This document shows, piece after piece, positions 1-9,061 of a stretch of DNA of 64,000 nt. The position numbers were made by a program, and so were the translations under genes. The notes under the pieces were generated by a model, which saw only the letters and a list, made by a program, of their open reading frames with translations, did not search any database and was not told the origin of the DNA. Origin of the DNA: Candidatus Phaeomarinobacter ectocarpi (GTDB taxonomy: Bacteria; Pseudomonadota; Alphaproteobacteria; CGMCC-115125); contig NZ_HG966617.1 of the NCBI RefSeq assembly GCF_000689395.1, positions 1,892,677 through 1,956,676 of the forward strand, read 5' to 3'. Positions within the stretch are counted from its first letter, which is position 1, and each line of letters begins with the position of its first letter.

Positions 1-192
1 GAGAATGGCCATGTTGAAGTCATAGGAGACTTCACCGTCTTCATCATCGCGGAACAGCACACCGATGAACTCATCGCCGATATAGACCTCAACCGAGTCA
101 TCCTTGATGGGACGGTTACGGACTTCGATCGTATCCAGCCGGAATTTCTTCCGCAGATAAGATTCAAGCTGCTTGATTTCTGACTGATCCAC
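1..192 (-). CDS. DUF3126 family protein (3' part runs off the window)
   Basis: Partial gene; the first 64 codons are visible and the frame stays open to the window edge. The translation starts VDQSEIKQLESYLRKKF and contains the block VYIGDEFIGVLFRDDEDGE, which matches the short alphaproteobacterial family DUF3126 (about 70 residues), so only a few residues are missing. The start is GTG at 192, preceded by a GGAG on the minus strand. The function of the family is unknown. Confidence rests on the motif and size. Confidence 0.8.
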   Translation of the reverse strand, partial: MDQSEIKQLESYLRKKFRLDTIEVRNRPIKDDSVEVYIGDEFIGVLFRDDEDGEVSYDFNMAIL

Positions 193-304
193 GGGGCGTG
201 CTCCAGGCTGGCATTAGGGGACGTGATTTCGGGGGATGTGATTTGGGCGCAAAACCCGTGCGCCTCATGTAACGCCTGAGCGCCCAGACTGCAAACGGGC
301 AGCC

Positions 305-1129
305 TCAGCCCTTGGCAGCACGCGCCGCCATCATCTTCTCTATCATGCAGCCCACGTCATATTCATCGTCGCCCTCATAGCGCGGCGCGTAGGTTTCAAA
401 GGCCTTGCGCAGGGCTTCGTAGCGCTTGTTGATATGCACCATGTTGTAGGCGTGGGAGACCACGTACAGCTCACCCGCCTTGAGCTGTTTCAGTGTGAGG
501 GCGGTGAACTCGTCTGTGGGCATGCCACCGGGATTACCGGCGGTCATTTCAGACTGCACATAGCCGGGGCAGATGAGCGACACATCAATGAAGTCCGGCA
601 CTTCTTCCGCCAGCTGCTCGGTAATCGCCAGCACCGAGTGCTTGGACGAGATGTAGGCGGACGACCCTGGCACTGCGGGGAAGAAACTGTTTTCGGATCC
701 CACATTGTAGATGGCGGCGGGCGTCCCCTGCTCCACAAAGCGCGGCCCAAAGACCTGAATGCCATACAGAGTGCCGTACACATTGATGCCCAGCACCGTG
801 TCGAATTCTTCAAGGTCGAGCGACATAACCGGGCCACGCTTGCCCTGAGCAACGCCGGCATTGTTGAGCAGCACGTCGGCTTTGCCGAAGGTCGACCAGG
901 CGAAATCGGCCAACGCTTCAACATCAGCCCGCTTTGAGACATCGCCCGCCGTCCCTGCCGCCTCAAATCCCAGTTCCTTGAGGGCCGATACGGCCTCATC
1001 CACCCGGTCCTTGCGACGGCTGGCGATCACAAGCTTTGCGCCGTCGGCCCCAAACTGCTTGGCAAAGGAGAAGCCGATGCCGGTGGCTCCGCCCGTGATG
1101 ACGACAACCTTGTTCTTGAAATCCTGCAT
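305..1129 (-). CDS. Short-chain dehydrogenase/reductase (SDR)
   Basis: Classical SDR of 274 residues, an NAD(P)-dependent oxidoreductase of alcohols or ketones. Visible: the cofactor motif TGGATGIG at residues 12-19, NNAG at 89-92, and the catalytic YISSK at 159-163 with a serine near 145. The frame is open well upstream, but the ATG at 1129 is chosen because a GGGGGAAG ribosome site precedes it and the SDR fold begins right there. It is divergent from the GPH carrier at 1361. The substrate cannot be assigned; the basic run after beta-2 (ASRRKDR) hints at NADP preference. Confidence 0.88.
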   Translation of the reverse strand: MQDFKNKVVVITGGATGIGFSFAKQFGADGAKLVIASRRKDRVDEAVSALKELGFEAAGTAGDVSKRADVEALADFAWSTFGKADVLLNNAGVAQGKRGPVMSLDLEEFDTVLGINVYGTLYGIQVFGPRFVEQGTPAAIYNVGSENSFFPAVPGSSAYISSKHSVLAITEQLAEEVPDFIDVSLICPGYVQSEMTAGNPGGMPTDEFTALTLKQLKAGELYVVSHAYNMVHINKRYEALRKAFETYAPRYEGDDEYDVGCMIEKMMAARAAKG

Positions 1130-1360
1130 GGCGCTTCCCCCGGTTATGGCCCTTAATGACCCGCGTTCATTTTCATAACAAAGAGGTAGTCGTCCTCTCC
1201 CTGAGGCGCAATCAGATTTTTCAGTTTGCGAATGTTGCGCTTCATCCGCGTGCGGGGGTGACATTTTCGCAAATCCCCCCACATGATGAGGCGATATCTG
1301 AGAAAATCTGTATGACGGCCCAAACCTGCGCAAAAAGCGGGAGTGGCTGCGGAGGAAACT

Positions 1361-2773
1361 TTGGCTGACCCCGCTTCTACCGGCACCCCCGGTACCAGTG
1401 CACCTGCGGCTGTGCCCGCAGGCGAGCGTCTGAAGAACACCCCGTTGGCAGCCTATGCCGCCCTCACCTTCCCCATGGGAGGGCTCGGCCTTCCCATCAC
1501 CGTGTATCTGCCGCCGCTCTATGCCACCGAAGTGGGCCTTGGTCTGGCGCTCGTCGGCACGATCTTCATGATCACCCGGATATTCGATGTTGTGACGGAC
1601 CCCATCATGGGGGTGGTCATCGACCATTACCCCACACGCTGGGGACGGCGGCGTCACTGGATCGCCCTGTCGGTTCCCCTGCTGCTTGTGTCAGCTTTCT
1701 TTATCTACTTCCCGCCCATCGGCGCCGGGGCCTCCTACCTGCTGGTGTGGATGCTCGTTTTGTATGTCGGCTACACCATGCTGACCATTGCGCACCAAAG
1801 CTGGGGCGCGGAGCTCTCCAACGACTATGCCGAGCGCAACCGCATCTATGGCTGGCGCGAAGTGGCGATCATTCTGGGCATGGTGTCCGTGCTCGCCCTG
1901 CCCGCCATTCTGGAACAGACGGCGGACGTGGATGCCTTTGGCAAGGTCAGCGCCATGGGCTGGTTCCTGATCATCAGCCTGCCGCTCACAGCCCTTGCCG
2001 CCATCCTGCTGGTGCCGGATCGCTCCGCCCCTGTGCGCAAGGAACGCAAGGTCGAGTGGCGTGAAGCGCTGAAAGTTCTGCTCACCAACTGGAGCATGGC
2101 GCGCATCGTTGCCGCTGACATGATGACCAGCCTCGCCATTGGCATCATCGGGTCCAGCTATCTGTTCCTGGCCCGCTTCGTGTGGGAACTGCCGAACTAC
2201 TCCAGCCTCATGTTGCTGGGCTACTTCGTGCTGGGCTTTGCAGGCATGCCGTTCTGGATGTGGCTCGCCAAACGCATGTCCAAACATCGCGCCCTTTGCG
2301 TGGCGCTGATCTGGAGCATGGTTGCGCAGATCACCTACCTGTTTGTCGGCGCCGGTGATTTCTCTCTGGCGTTGTTTGCAACCTTCTTCCTGGGCTTTGC
2401 GTTCGGGGCCGGCCCGTTCCTGTTGCGCTCCATGATGGCGGATGTGTGCGACAAGGACCGCCTCGACACCGGTCACAACCGCACAGCCCTGCTCTATGCC
2501 CTGCTGACCACCACAGCCAAGGTCGGTGCCGCTGTGTCCGTCGGTGTGACCTATGCCCTGCTGGCTTGGGTAGGGTTTGATCCGGCGTCAGATGCCAACA
2601 CGCCGGAGGCGCTCAACGGGCTCAAACTCATTTACGCCCTGCTGCCCCTTGGCTTCCTCGCCGCTGCAATCGCTTTGATATGGAACTACCCGATTGACCA
2701 TGCGGCACAGGCAGAAATCCGCCGACGGCTGGCGGAACAGGAAGCGGTCGATGAAGCGCTGACGATGGACTAA
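1361..2773 (+). CDS. GPH-family MFS sugar/cation symporter-like transporter
   Basis: About 470 residues with roughly twelve hydrophobic segments. The N-terminal block GLPITVYLPPLYATEVGLG, the ITRIFDVVTDPIMG segment and the following TRWGRRRHW are hallmarks of the glycoside-pentoside-hexuronide:cation symporter family. Two further paralogues lie at 18367 and 19781. Two starts are possible: GTG at 1343, or TTG at 1361 with a perfect GGAGG five bases upstream; I prefer the TTG. In alphaproteobacteria such carriers often sit beside lipid or terpenoid catabolism genes, so the substrate need not be a sugar. Divergent from the SDR upstream. Confidence 0.85.
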   Translation: MADPASTGTPGTSAPAAVPAGERLKNTPLAAYAALTFPMGGLGLPITVYLPPLYATEVGLGLALVGTIFMITRIFDVVTDPIMGVVIDHYPTRWGRRRHWIALSVPLLLVSAFFIYFPPIGAGASYLLVWMLVLYVGYTMLTIAHQSWGAELSNDYAERNRIYGWREVAIILGMVSVLALPAILEQTADVDAFGKVSAMGWFLIISLPLTALAAILLVPDRSAPVRKERKVEWREALKVLLTNWSMARIVAADMMTSLAIGIIGSSYLFLARFVWELPNYSSLMLLGYFVLGFAGMPFWMWLAKRMSKHRALCVALIWSMVAQITYLFVGAGDFSLALFATFFLGFAFGAGPFLLRSMMADVCDKDRLDTGHNRTALLYALLTTTAKVGAAVSVGVTYALLAWVGFDPASDANTPEALNGLKLIYALLPLGFLAAAIALIWNYPIDHAAQAEIRRRLAEQEAVDEALTMD

Positions 2774-2881
2774 AGCGCCCTCCAAAGCGTCGAGTTCGCA
2801 CCGCCTGCGTCATTCCGCGCTTTTATCTGCCCCCACGTTCACGCTAAACCTGATGCACCAAATTGCATGAGGGACCACACC

Positions 2882-3394
2882 ATGATCCGCCGCATTCTGT
2901 TTGCCCTGACACTGTCGATGCCGCTCGCCATGGCTGCCTGCTCTGACGGCGGCCCCAGCGAGATCAGCGTGGAAGAGCCGTTTGCCCGTGAGACCATTGG
3001 TGCCGGCACAACCGGTGCGGCCTATCTGGTTATCCGCAATACGGGCGGCGCAGACCGGTTGATTGCCGCCTCAACCACCGCTGCAGCATCAACGGAACTG
3101 CATACCCACGAAAAAGACGGCGAGATCATGCGCATGCGCAAGGTCGATGCCATCGATGTGCCGGCTCTTGAGGTTGTGACCCTTCAGCCCGGCGGCAAAC
3201 ACATCATGATGTTTGACATCGCCGAGCCGTTGAAAGACGGCGGCAGCTTTCCGCTGACCCTGACATTTGAAGATGCCGGCGACGTGACGGTTGACGTGAC
3301 CGTTGTGGCGACAGGCGGCAACCCGGGCGGCATGAATCACAACATGGACCACGGGGCGATGGATCACAGCACGATGGATCAAAGCGGCCAGTAG
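2882..3394 (+). CDS. PCu(A)C-type periplasmic copper chaperone (probable lipoprotein)
   Basis: 170 residues. An N-terminal hydrophobic signal ends in a possible lipobox with Cys20. The copper-site pattern of the PCu(A)C family is present: H74 and H76, M83 and M85, then H107 with M109/M110. A Met/His-rich tail (MNHNMDHGAMDHSTMDQ) follows, as in several family members that pass Cu(I) to cytochrome oxidase. The ATG at 2882 is preferred over 2867 because GAGGG lies just upstream and the signal peptide begins there. It is first of a likely operon with the DUF2946-like gene and the outer-membrane transporter downstream. Confidence 0.88.
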   Translation: MIRRILFALTLSMPLAMAACSDGGPSEISVEEPFARETIGAGTTGAAYLVIRNTGGADRLIAASTTAAASTELHTHEKDGEIMRMRKVDAIDVPALEVVTLQPGGKHIMMFDIAEPLKDGGSFPLTLTFEDAGDVTVDVTVVATGGNPGGMNHNMDHGAMDHSTMDQSGQ

Positions 3395-3421
3395 GACGCA
3401 CGTTTTGAGGCGGGGGCCTTC

Positions 3422-3853
3422 ATGAGATCAGGCGACCAGATACAGCACCGCTTCAGGCGCAGGGGCACAGCCTTTGTTGGCCTGCTTGCGCTTGTTGTGC
3501 AGATGGCCGCCTTCTCCCTCGCCGCCGTCATGCCGGTCTCAACAGCCCTCGCCGCCGCTGAAGCAGAACCCTTCGAGATTGTCATCTGTACGGTCCATGG
3601 ACCGGTGGTGATGGATGCCCGTGACCTGGGCATCACCGTGTCAGGCGGTGAGACGCCGGATATTCCACGCAATGCCTGCGACCTTGCCATGCAGGCTACT
3701 GCTGCCTTTGCGCTGGACACGACCGCCAACGCCATTGTCTGGCCGGTCGCCTATGAAGACACCCACGTTGAGCGCGCAACCGGCAGCGCACCGGCCTATG
3801 CGGCACCGCTCATGCGGTCCGCGCCCGCCCGCGCCCCTCCCCACAGTTCCTGA
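3422..3853 (+). CDS. DUF2946-like small secreted or anchored protein
   Basis: 143 residues with one N-terminal hydrophobic segment (about 18-45). The pattern ICTVHG and then NACDLAMQA resembles DUF2946 proteins, which are commonly found beside copper genes, but the second cysteine pair is reduced to one Cys. It lies 27 bases after the copper chaperone and before the outer-membrane transporter, so a role in periplasmic copper handling is inferred from context. Family assignment is tentative. Confidence 0.6.
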   Translation: MRSGDQIQHRFRRRGTAFVGLLALVVQMAAFSLAAVMPVSTALAAAEAEPFEIVICTVHGPVVMDARDLGITVSGGETPDIPRNACDLAMQATAAFALDTTANAIVWPVAYEDTHVERATGSAPAYAAPLMRSAPARAPPHSS

Positions 3854-3950
3854 ATCCCTATTCCGGTAAGTGCTGACTGAACGTCTGCAGGTGGTTTCAC
3901 CTGCGCGTATGGCAGCACTTGGCATCCTCTATTTTTCAGGACCATTTCCA

Positions 3951-5072
3951 ATGACACTGCTTTTTTCCGCAGGCCGCAACGGCCTGCTTGCCGCAACATG
4001 CGTTGCCGCCCTCGCCTTCGCCGTCCCCGCTTCGGCCCCCGCCTTTGCCCATGACGGCATCGACCATTCAAAGCCCGCTGAAATCCGGGCCGACAGCCAC
4101 GCCCCAATCGGCGTGATGGGTGACCACATGCACAAGGAAGGAGAAATCATGTTCTCCTACCGCTACAAGCGCATGGATATGTCTGACGTGCGCGACGGCA
4201 CGGACGACCTCTCAAATGCTGAAGTGCTGGCAACGCCCAACCGCTTCTTCGGCAATCCCGGCCAGCCGCCACGCCTGCGCATCATCCCCACCGAAATGGT
4301 GATGGACATGCACATGCTCGGTGCCATGTACGCTCCCAACGACTACCTGACCCTGATGGTCATGGGCATGTACATGAAAAAGGAGATGGACCACATCACC
4401 TTCAACCCGGCAGGCACCACACAGATCGGTGGCTTCACCACGGTAACGGAAGGCTTTGGCGACACGCGGATTTCAGGCCTCGTGCGCATCCTTGATCAGA
4501 ACAACTCCAAGGTTCACCTGAACATCGGTGTCAGCCTGCCGACCGGCTCCATCAAGGAAGAAGATACGATCCTGACCCCGCTGGGCACGACCGCAAATGT
4601 GCGCCTGCCCTATCCGATGCAGCTTGGCTCGGGCACCGTGGATATCCTGCCCGGCGTCACCTACTCAGACCGCACCGGCGATATCTCCTGGGGTGCGCAG
4701 GCCATGGCCACCCTGCGCTCGGGCCGCAACAGCGAAGACTACAAGCTTGGCAACATAGCTGAAGCCACCACATGGGCGGCCTATCAGTTTGCACCGTGGA
4801 TCTCGACCTCTGTTCGCCTGAAGGCTGAGTCCATCGGCAAGGTGTCTGGTCAGGACGCCCGCATCATGGGTCCCGTCCAGACAGCAGACCCCAGCAATAT
4901 CGGTGGTCGTTTTCTTGAAGCAGGCCTCGGCGTCAACCTCGTTGGCCAGGACGGGTTCATCCGCGGACACCGTCTGGCCATCGAAGCGTCCATGCCCGTC
5001 GTGCAGGACCTGAACGGCCCGCAGATGAAGCGCGACTGGACGCTGACCGCCGGCTGGCAATACGCGTTCTAG
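3951..5072 (+). CDS. Outer-membrane transporter-like protein (Phenol_MetA_deg-type beta-barrel)
   Basis: 373 residues from the ATG at 3951 (AGGACC upstream), opening with a signal peptide ending PAFAHDG. The mature part begins with a His/Met-rich segment (GVMGDHMHKEGEIMFSYRY), alternating strands follow, and it ends with the aromatic WQYAF expected of an outer-membrane barrel. This family is annotated as transporter or meta-pathway phenol degradation-like and often accompanies PCu(A)C genes. The Met/His-rich N-terminus fits metal contact. It has a diverged paralogue immediately downstream. Confidence 0.75.
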   Translation: MTLLFSAGRNGLLAATCVAALAFAVPASAPAFAHDGIDHSKPAEIRADSHAPIGVMGDHMHKEGEIMFSYRYKRMDMSDVRDGTDDLSNAEVLATPNRFFGNPGQPPRLRIIPTEMVMDMHMLGAMYAPNDYLTLMVMGMYMKKEMDHITFNPAGTTQIGGFTTVTEGFGDTRISGLVRILDQNNSKVHLNIGVSLPTGSIKEEDTILTPLGTTANVRLPYPMQLGSGTVDILPGVTYSDRTGDISWGAQAMATLRSGRNSEDYKLGNIAEATTWAAYQFAPWISTSVRLKAESIGKVSGQDARIMGPVQTADPSNIGGRFLEAGLGVNLVGQDGFIRGHRLAIEASMPVVQDLNGPQMKRDWTLTAGWQYAF

Positions 5073-5086
5073 GACGCATCCGCACA

Positions 5087-5169
5087 TTCTTCGGAGCCGC
5101 TGCACCTCCCCCCGTTAGCGCTCCGAAGAACAAGGAAGGCGCAGGCACCCCAAAATGCTTGCGCCTTCC
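5087..5169. repeat. Two tandem perfect hairpins
   Basis: Inverted repeat TTCTTCGGAGC (5087-5097) / GCTCCGAAGAA (5120-5130), directly followed by GGAAGGCGCA (5134-5143) / TGCGCCTTCC (5160-5169), whose stem can extend inward by four more pairs. They stand just after the stop of the first barrel gene. No T-run follows either hairpin, so simple intrinsic termination is not shown; transcript-end protection or attenuation is possible. Confidence 0.7.
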
Positions 5170-5283
5170 GCTAGGGGGCAGTGCAATCGCCATGGGCGAA
5201 CAAAGTTGCACTTGTTCCGCACAACCCGCATATTCGCCAAAATTGTACTACACCGCGTATCCGGTCGGGGGGCCGTTGGGGAC

Positions 5284-6516
5284 ATGTCATTTCGCGAGAA
5301 ACTCTCGCGGCAATCTATTGCCGCAGCCGCTGCTGTTGCATTCCTTCTCACGACTTCAGCGAACGCTAAAAATATCAGCCAGACTACTGACCTGTCGCAT
5401 GGTGCACCAGCAGTCTCATCGACACTGTCAGTGGACCAAGACCGTCGGTTCCAGATCGAATACGGTTACACGAGGCAAAAAGAAGAAATACCCGGCGATG
5501 ACATCGGAAAACGGCAGCGACTTCTGCCTAGTATTCCTGGCGTCAGCACATTTGGAGATATTATCCCGCCCACAATCGTCGGTGTGGTGGCATTTCCCAT
5601 CCCGGTTATTACTCCTGGCGCACCTGTAATACCTGTCGTTCCTGCTCCAGCACCTTTTGTTCTTGTTGTCCCAACCGCTACGCCCCTACAGCAAATTTCA
5701 GAAACTCACGGTGTTGCCGCCAAAATCCATGTGGCACGGAACTTCGGCCTCTCGATTGAGGCTTCATACGTCCGAAAGCAAATGACGTCCGGGATATTCC
5801 TGAACGGTGCGAGAGTGACCACATACGAAGAAACTGCAACAGGATGGGGCGACACACAGCTCTCCGTCTTTTGGGAGCACCAGTTCGGAAGTTCTAAATC
5901 AGTGAAAGTTGAGACGGGTGTAAGTCTTCCAACTGGTCGAACCAACGTTCGCGCCAAGCTTAGAAACTCAATCTTTGCGCGAGACGGCATCAACTCCGTT
6001 CCAGGCATTCTCAACTTTGGCCCTTTTCCGTTCGACAATCGACCGCTACTACCCATAAGTATGCAGCTAGGATCCGGCACATATGACTTGGTGGCGGGAG
6101 CCGAGTTCGCAGCAGACTTCAACCGATTGTCTGCTGGCGTCGCCTTTGATGCAAGATTTCGAACTGGCGAAGCTCAGCAAGTCTACAAGCTTGGGGATAA
6201 CGCGTTCGGCAAGGGATGGGTGTCATACCAAATCCTACCTTGGCTTAATGCCACTGCTCACGCTTCGGGATATCGCGAAGACAGCATCAACCTTATCGAC
6301 CCAACACGCCATACAGTGGATCGACGCGAAGAAGCTCTCAACTCGGGACGGACAGTCGTTGAAGCTGGACTGGGTCTCGAAATCGTCAGCACAGAAGGGA
6401 TACTAAGCGGACACGGCCTTTCGGTAGAGTATTCACTTCCAGTTTATCAGCGCACTCAAGGCGTACAGATGGAACGCCAAAGCGATATCAGCCTTCGCTG
6501 GAGCTATTTCCGCTAG
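5284..6516 (+). CDS. Diverged outer-membrane paralogue with Pro/Val-rich insertion
   Basis: 410 residues from ATG 5284, signal peptide ending TTSANA. The C-terminal part aligns by eye with the preceding gene (VEAGLGLEIV versus LEAGLGVNLV; SVEYSLPVYQ versus AIEASMPVVQ), so it is a paralogue. Around residues 86-130 it carries an insertion very rich in proline and valine that the neighbour lacks. Base composition and codon use are visibly less GC-rich than the flanking genes, suggesting separate acquisition. The preceding gap contains the tandem hairpins, so it may have its own promoter. Confidence 0.7.
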   Translation: MSFREKLSRQSIAAAAAVAFLLTTSANAKNISQTTDLSHGAPAVSSTLSVDQDRRFQIEYGYTRQKEEIPGDDIGKRQRLLPSIPGVSTFGDIIPPTIVGVVAFPIPVITPGAPVIPVVPAPAPFVLVVPTATPLQQISETHGVAAKIHVARNFGLSIEASYVRKQMTSGIFLNGARVTTYEETATGWGDTQLSVFWEHQFGSSKSVKVETGVSLPTGRTNVRAKLRNSIFARDGINSVPGILNFGPFPFDNRPLLPISMQLGSGTYDLVAGAEFAADFNRLSAGVAFDARFRTGEAQQVYKLGDNAFGKGWVSYQILPWLNATAHASGYREDSINLIDPTRHTVDRREEALNSGRTVVEAGLGLEIVSTEGILSGHGLSVEYSLPVYQRTQGVQMERQSDISLRWSYFR

Positions 6517-6525
6517 GACGCAGCG

Positions 6526-7353
6526 CTACTGAATGGTGTAGCCGCCATCGACCACAAGCTCTGTGCCGGTGATGAAGCCGGAACGGCTGCTGGCGAGGAA
6601 GACGACCGCATCGCCGATGTCGCGCGGGTCACCCAGCTTGCCCAGCGGGTGTGCCATCACCAGCATGTCGATCATTTCATTTGAGCTCTGGAAGATGGCA
6701 TCAGGCCGCTTGGTGCCCTCTTCCACCGCATCGCGCACAAGCGCTGTGTCGATGAAACCGGGGTGGATGGAATTGACGCGGATGCCGTAGCCAAGCTCCG
6801 CGCACTCAAGGGCTGCCACCTTGGTCATGATCCGCACGCCACCCTTGGCCGCGTTGTAGTCCGCGTTGCGCGGAAAGCCGACAATGCCCATGACAGATGA
6901 AATGTTGATGATCGCGCCGTCTGCCGCTTCCTTGGCTGTATATTTCTTGATGGTGCGGATGCCGTGCTTGCAGCCGAGGAACACGCTGTCCATGTCAATT
7001 TCAGTGACGCGTTTGTAGTCCTCAAGCTTCAGGTCTTCGATGTACTCGCCTGCCGGGGCCACACCCGCATTGTTGACGAGAATATGCAGCGCTCCGAATT
7101 CTTCTTCGGCCTTGGCAACGGCTGCTTCCCACTGGTCTTCCTTGGTGACGTCATGGGCGATGAAAACAGCCTTGCCGCCTTCATTCAAAATGGCGTCCAC
7201 GACCACCTGACCTTCATCAGCGCGCAGATCAGACACAACAACGCTGGCGCCTTCACGCGCCAGGCCAAGGGCCGACGCCGCACCAAGTCCGCGTGCACCG
7301 CCGGTGACCAGCGCTACTTTTCCCGCCAGGGCGGGTTGATCCTGTTGAGCCAT
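6526..7353 (-). CDS. Short-chain dehydrogenase/reductase (SDR)
   Basis: 275 residues, classical SDR. TGGARGLG at 17-24, Asp42 after beta-2 (VVVSDLRAD, favouring NAD over NADP), NNAG at 94-97, serines at 152-153 and YNAAK at 166-170. The C-terminal GTELVVDGGYTIQ is the usual ending of the glucose-dehydrogenase / hydroxysteroid-dehydrogenase-like branch. It converges with the outer-membrane gene at 5284, with only ten bases between stops. Substrate unknown. Confidence 0.88.
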   Translation of the reverse strand: MAQQDQPALAGKVALVTGGARGLGAASALGLAREGASVVVSDLRADEGQVVVDAILNEGGKAVFIAHDVTKEDQWEAAVAKAEEEFGALHILVNNAGVAPAGEYIEDLKLEDYKRVTEIDMDSVFLGCKHGIRTIKKYTAKEAADGAIINISSVMGIVGFPRNADYNAAKGGVRIMTKVAALECAELGYGIRVNSIHPGFIDTALVRDAVEEGTKRPDAIFQSSNEMIDMLVMAHPLGKLGDPRDIGDAVVFLASSRSGFITGTELVVDGGYTIQ

Positions 7354-7460
7354 TTGGTCCCTGCTTTCAGTCTTGTTGTTGTTGCGTCAATATCGGTCTT
7401 GCGTATTGTGCCGCCAACAGCGCCAAGCGCAACCACCAATAGCCCCAACAGGAGCAATCC

Positions 7461-7772
7461 ATGTCCAGCGACACCGCTTTCGTCCACCTCATCACCTTCA
7501 CAGGGGCGACAGACACGGTAGCGTCCAATCTGCGCGGCTATCTCGAGCGCGAGCTGGCCCGCTCTGCACCCAAGGGGTTTTTGTCAGCCGTGGTGATTGA
7601 GGCAAAGGACGGCGAAAGCGCCGGGCTTCTGTCCTACTGGGAAAGCATGGAGGCCATCGACGACATCACCGATGCTGCTCCATGGGAAGCCGCCATGGAT
7701 CTGTGCGAAGCGGTGTGCGACGAGCGCAAGGAAATGTCCTACGCCATCAGCGGCGCGGCGGCGGCGGGATAG
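7461..7772 (+). CDS. Small ABM-like (dimeric alpha/beta barrel) protein
   Basis: 103 residues without signal or membrane segment. The layout (strand FVHLITF, helix, strand FLSAVVIEA, then LLSYWESMEAI and a helix) resembles antibiotic-biosynthesis-monooxygenase-like ferredoxin folds, but no diagnostic residue is visible. An AGGAG-like site precedes the ATG. Twelve bases separate it from the next gene, suggesting joint transcription. Fold assignment is tentative. Confidence 0.55.
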   Translation: MSSDTAFVHLITFTGATDTVASNLRGYLERELARSAPKGFLSAVVIEAKDGESAGLLSYWESMEAIDDITDAAPWEAAMDLCEAVCDERKEMSYAISGAAAAG

Positions 7773-7784
7773 TAAAGTTAGTCC

Positions 7785-8084
7785 ATGAGCATTGTTCCAG
7801 GAAACCGGTGGGAAAGCCTCCGAGAGATCGCCTGGTCGATCTGGGATCCAATTGGTTTGGCAAATCACCCTGATTGGAAACGGGATGCTCCGGACGAGTA
7901 CGACAATTACGTACAGCATGCCGCGACGCTTTTTGAAAACGGCGCATCGATTGTTGACGTCGCAACGTACCTTGCCCACATCGAAGCCGAATACATGAGT
8001 TTAGGCGTGAAAGGTACGACTGCCGATCGAGCGCGCCGCACAGCCACAGCTATCAAGCAATACTTGGAAACGGCAACAGACTAA
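7785..8084 (+). CDS. DUF1871-like small protein
   Basis: 99 residues. The block SIWDPIGL followed by APDEYDNYV and a helical segment with GASIVDVATYL resembles DUF1871, a small helical family whose members share WDPIG and DEY motifs; its function is unknown. Composition is less GC-rich than the neighbours. It converges with cysE: the stops overlap by four bases at 8081-8084. Confidence 0.6.
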   Translation: MSIVPGNRWESLREIAWSIWDPIGLANHPDWKRDAPDEYDNYVQHAATLFENGASIVDVATYLAHIEAEYMSLGVKGTTADRARRTATAIKQYLETATD

Positions 8085-8920
8085 ATAGAAGACCCGTCTT
8101 CTTCGCCGCAGCCGACCATCTGGTCCATGGAGCGGGCGGGTTCCGGGCAGCCTGATTCACCGATGACTTTGGCGGGGACGCCAGCAACCGTTGTGTTGTT
8201 CGGCACGTCCTTGGTGACCACCGAGCCCGCAGCAACGCGCGAGCAATCGCCCACATGGATATTGCCGAGCACTTTGGCACCCGCACCCAGCAGCACACCA
8301 CGACCGATCTTTGGATGGCGGTCGCCATCTTCCTTTCCGGTCCCGCCGAGCGTGACGGAGTGCAGCATGGAGACGTCGTCACCCACGACGGCCGTCTCAC
8401 CGATCACGATGGATGTGGCGTGATCCATCATCACGCCGCGGCCGATCTTGGCGTTGGGGTGAATGTCCACGCCATAGGCTTCCGAGATGCGGCTTTGCAG
8501 ATGATAGGCCATGGCCACACGCTCGTGCTGCCAGCACCAGTGCGCAACGCGATAGCACTGCAGCGCCTGGAATCCTTTGAAATAGAGCAATGGCTGAAGG
8601 AAGAAGTCGCAGGCCGGATCACGGTCAACCACAGCCATCAGGTCAGCACGCGCCATGTCCGCAATGTCGGGCGTGGCTTCATAGGCCTCGTCAAAGACCT
8701 GCTGCAACAGCATGGCACCGGCCTGCTTGTTGCCCAGCTCTTCCGCCAGATGATAGGCGAGCGAACTTTCAAAACTGCGATGGTTCAGGATGGCGGCATG
8801 CAGATAGCTTGCAAGGATCGGCTCAGCAGCGGCAGAGGCTTCCGCCTCCTGACGCAATCGCGCCCAGACCGGATCAACCTTGGAAAGATGGCTTGCGGAT
8901 GTGTCGACTGACTGGGACAT
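8081..8920 (-). CDS. cysE: Serine O-acetyltransferase
   Basis: 279 residues from ATG 8920, which has a GGGAGG site; an upstream in-frame ATG lacks one. The N-terminal helical domain is followed by a left-handed beta-helix of hexapeptide repeats (IHPNAKIGRGVMMDH, IVIGETAVVGDDV, VLLGAGAKVLGNIHVG). The motif MLHSVTLGGTGKEDGDRHPKI is specific to CysE; it acetylates serine with acetyl-CoA in the first committed step to cysteine. The C-terminal tail differs from enteric CysE, so feedback behaviour cannot be read. Divergent from the hydrolase at 9062. Confidence 0.93.
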   Translation of the reverse strand: MSQSVDTSASHLSKVDPVWARLRQEAEASAAAEPILASYLHAAILNHRSFESSLAYHLAEELGNKQAGAMLLQQVFDEAYEATPDIADMARADLMAVVDRDPACDFFLQPLLYFKGFQALQCYRVAHWCWQHERVAMAYHLQSRISEAYGVDIHPNAKIGRGVMMDHATSIVIGETAVVGDDVSMLHSVTLGGTGKEDGDRHPKIGRGVLLGAGAKVLGNIHVGDCSRVAAGSVVTKDVPNNTTVAGVPAKVIGESGCPEPARSMDQMVGCGEEDGSSI

Positions 8921-9061
8921 GCGCCCCTCCCAAACGTCAGGCCCGCCGGTACACGATTCCGGGTACATGGACACGGCCTGATTTACTAATACGCCAAATT
9001 ACCACATATGGTGCCTTCAGCGAATTACAATTACCCACACCGTTTACGGATATCAAATCTT

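Noticed and set aside
1130-1657. N-terminal extension of the first SDR to over 400 residues
   Set aside because: The extension overlaps the divergent GPH carrier, looks non-coding, and the SDR fold begins at the ATG with a good ribosome site at 1129.
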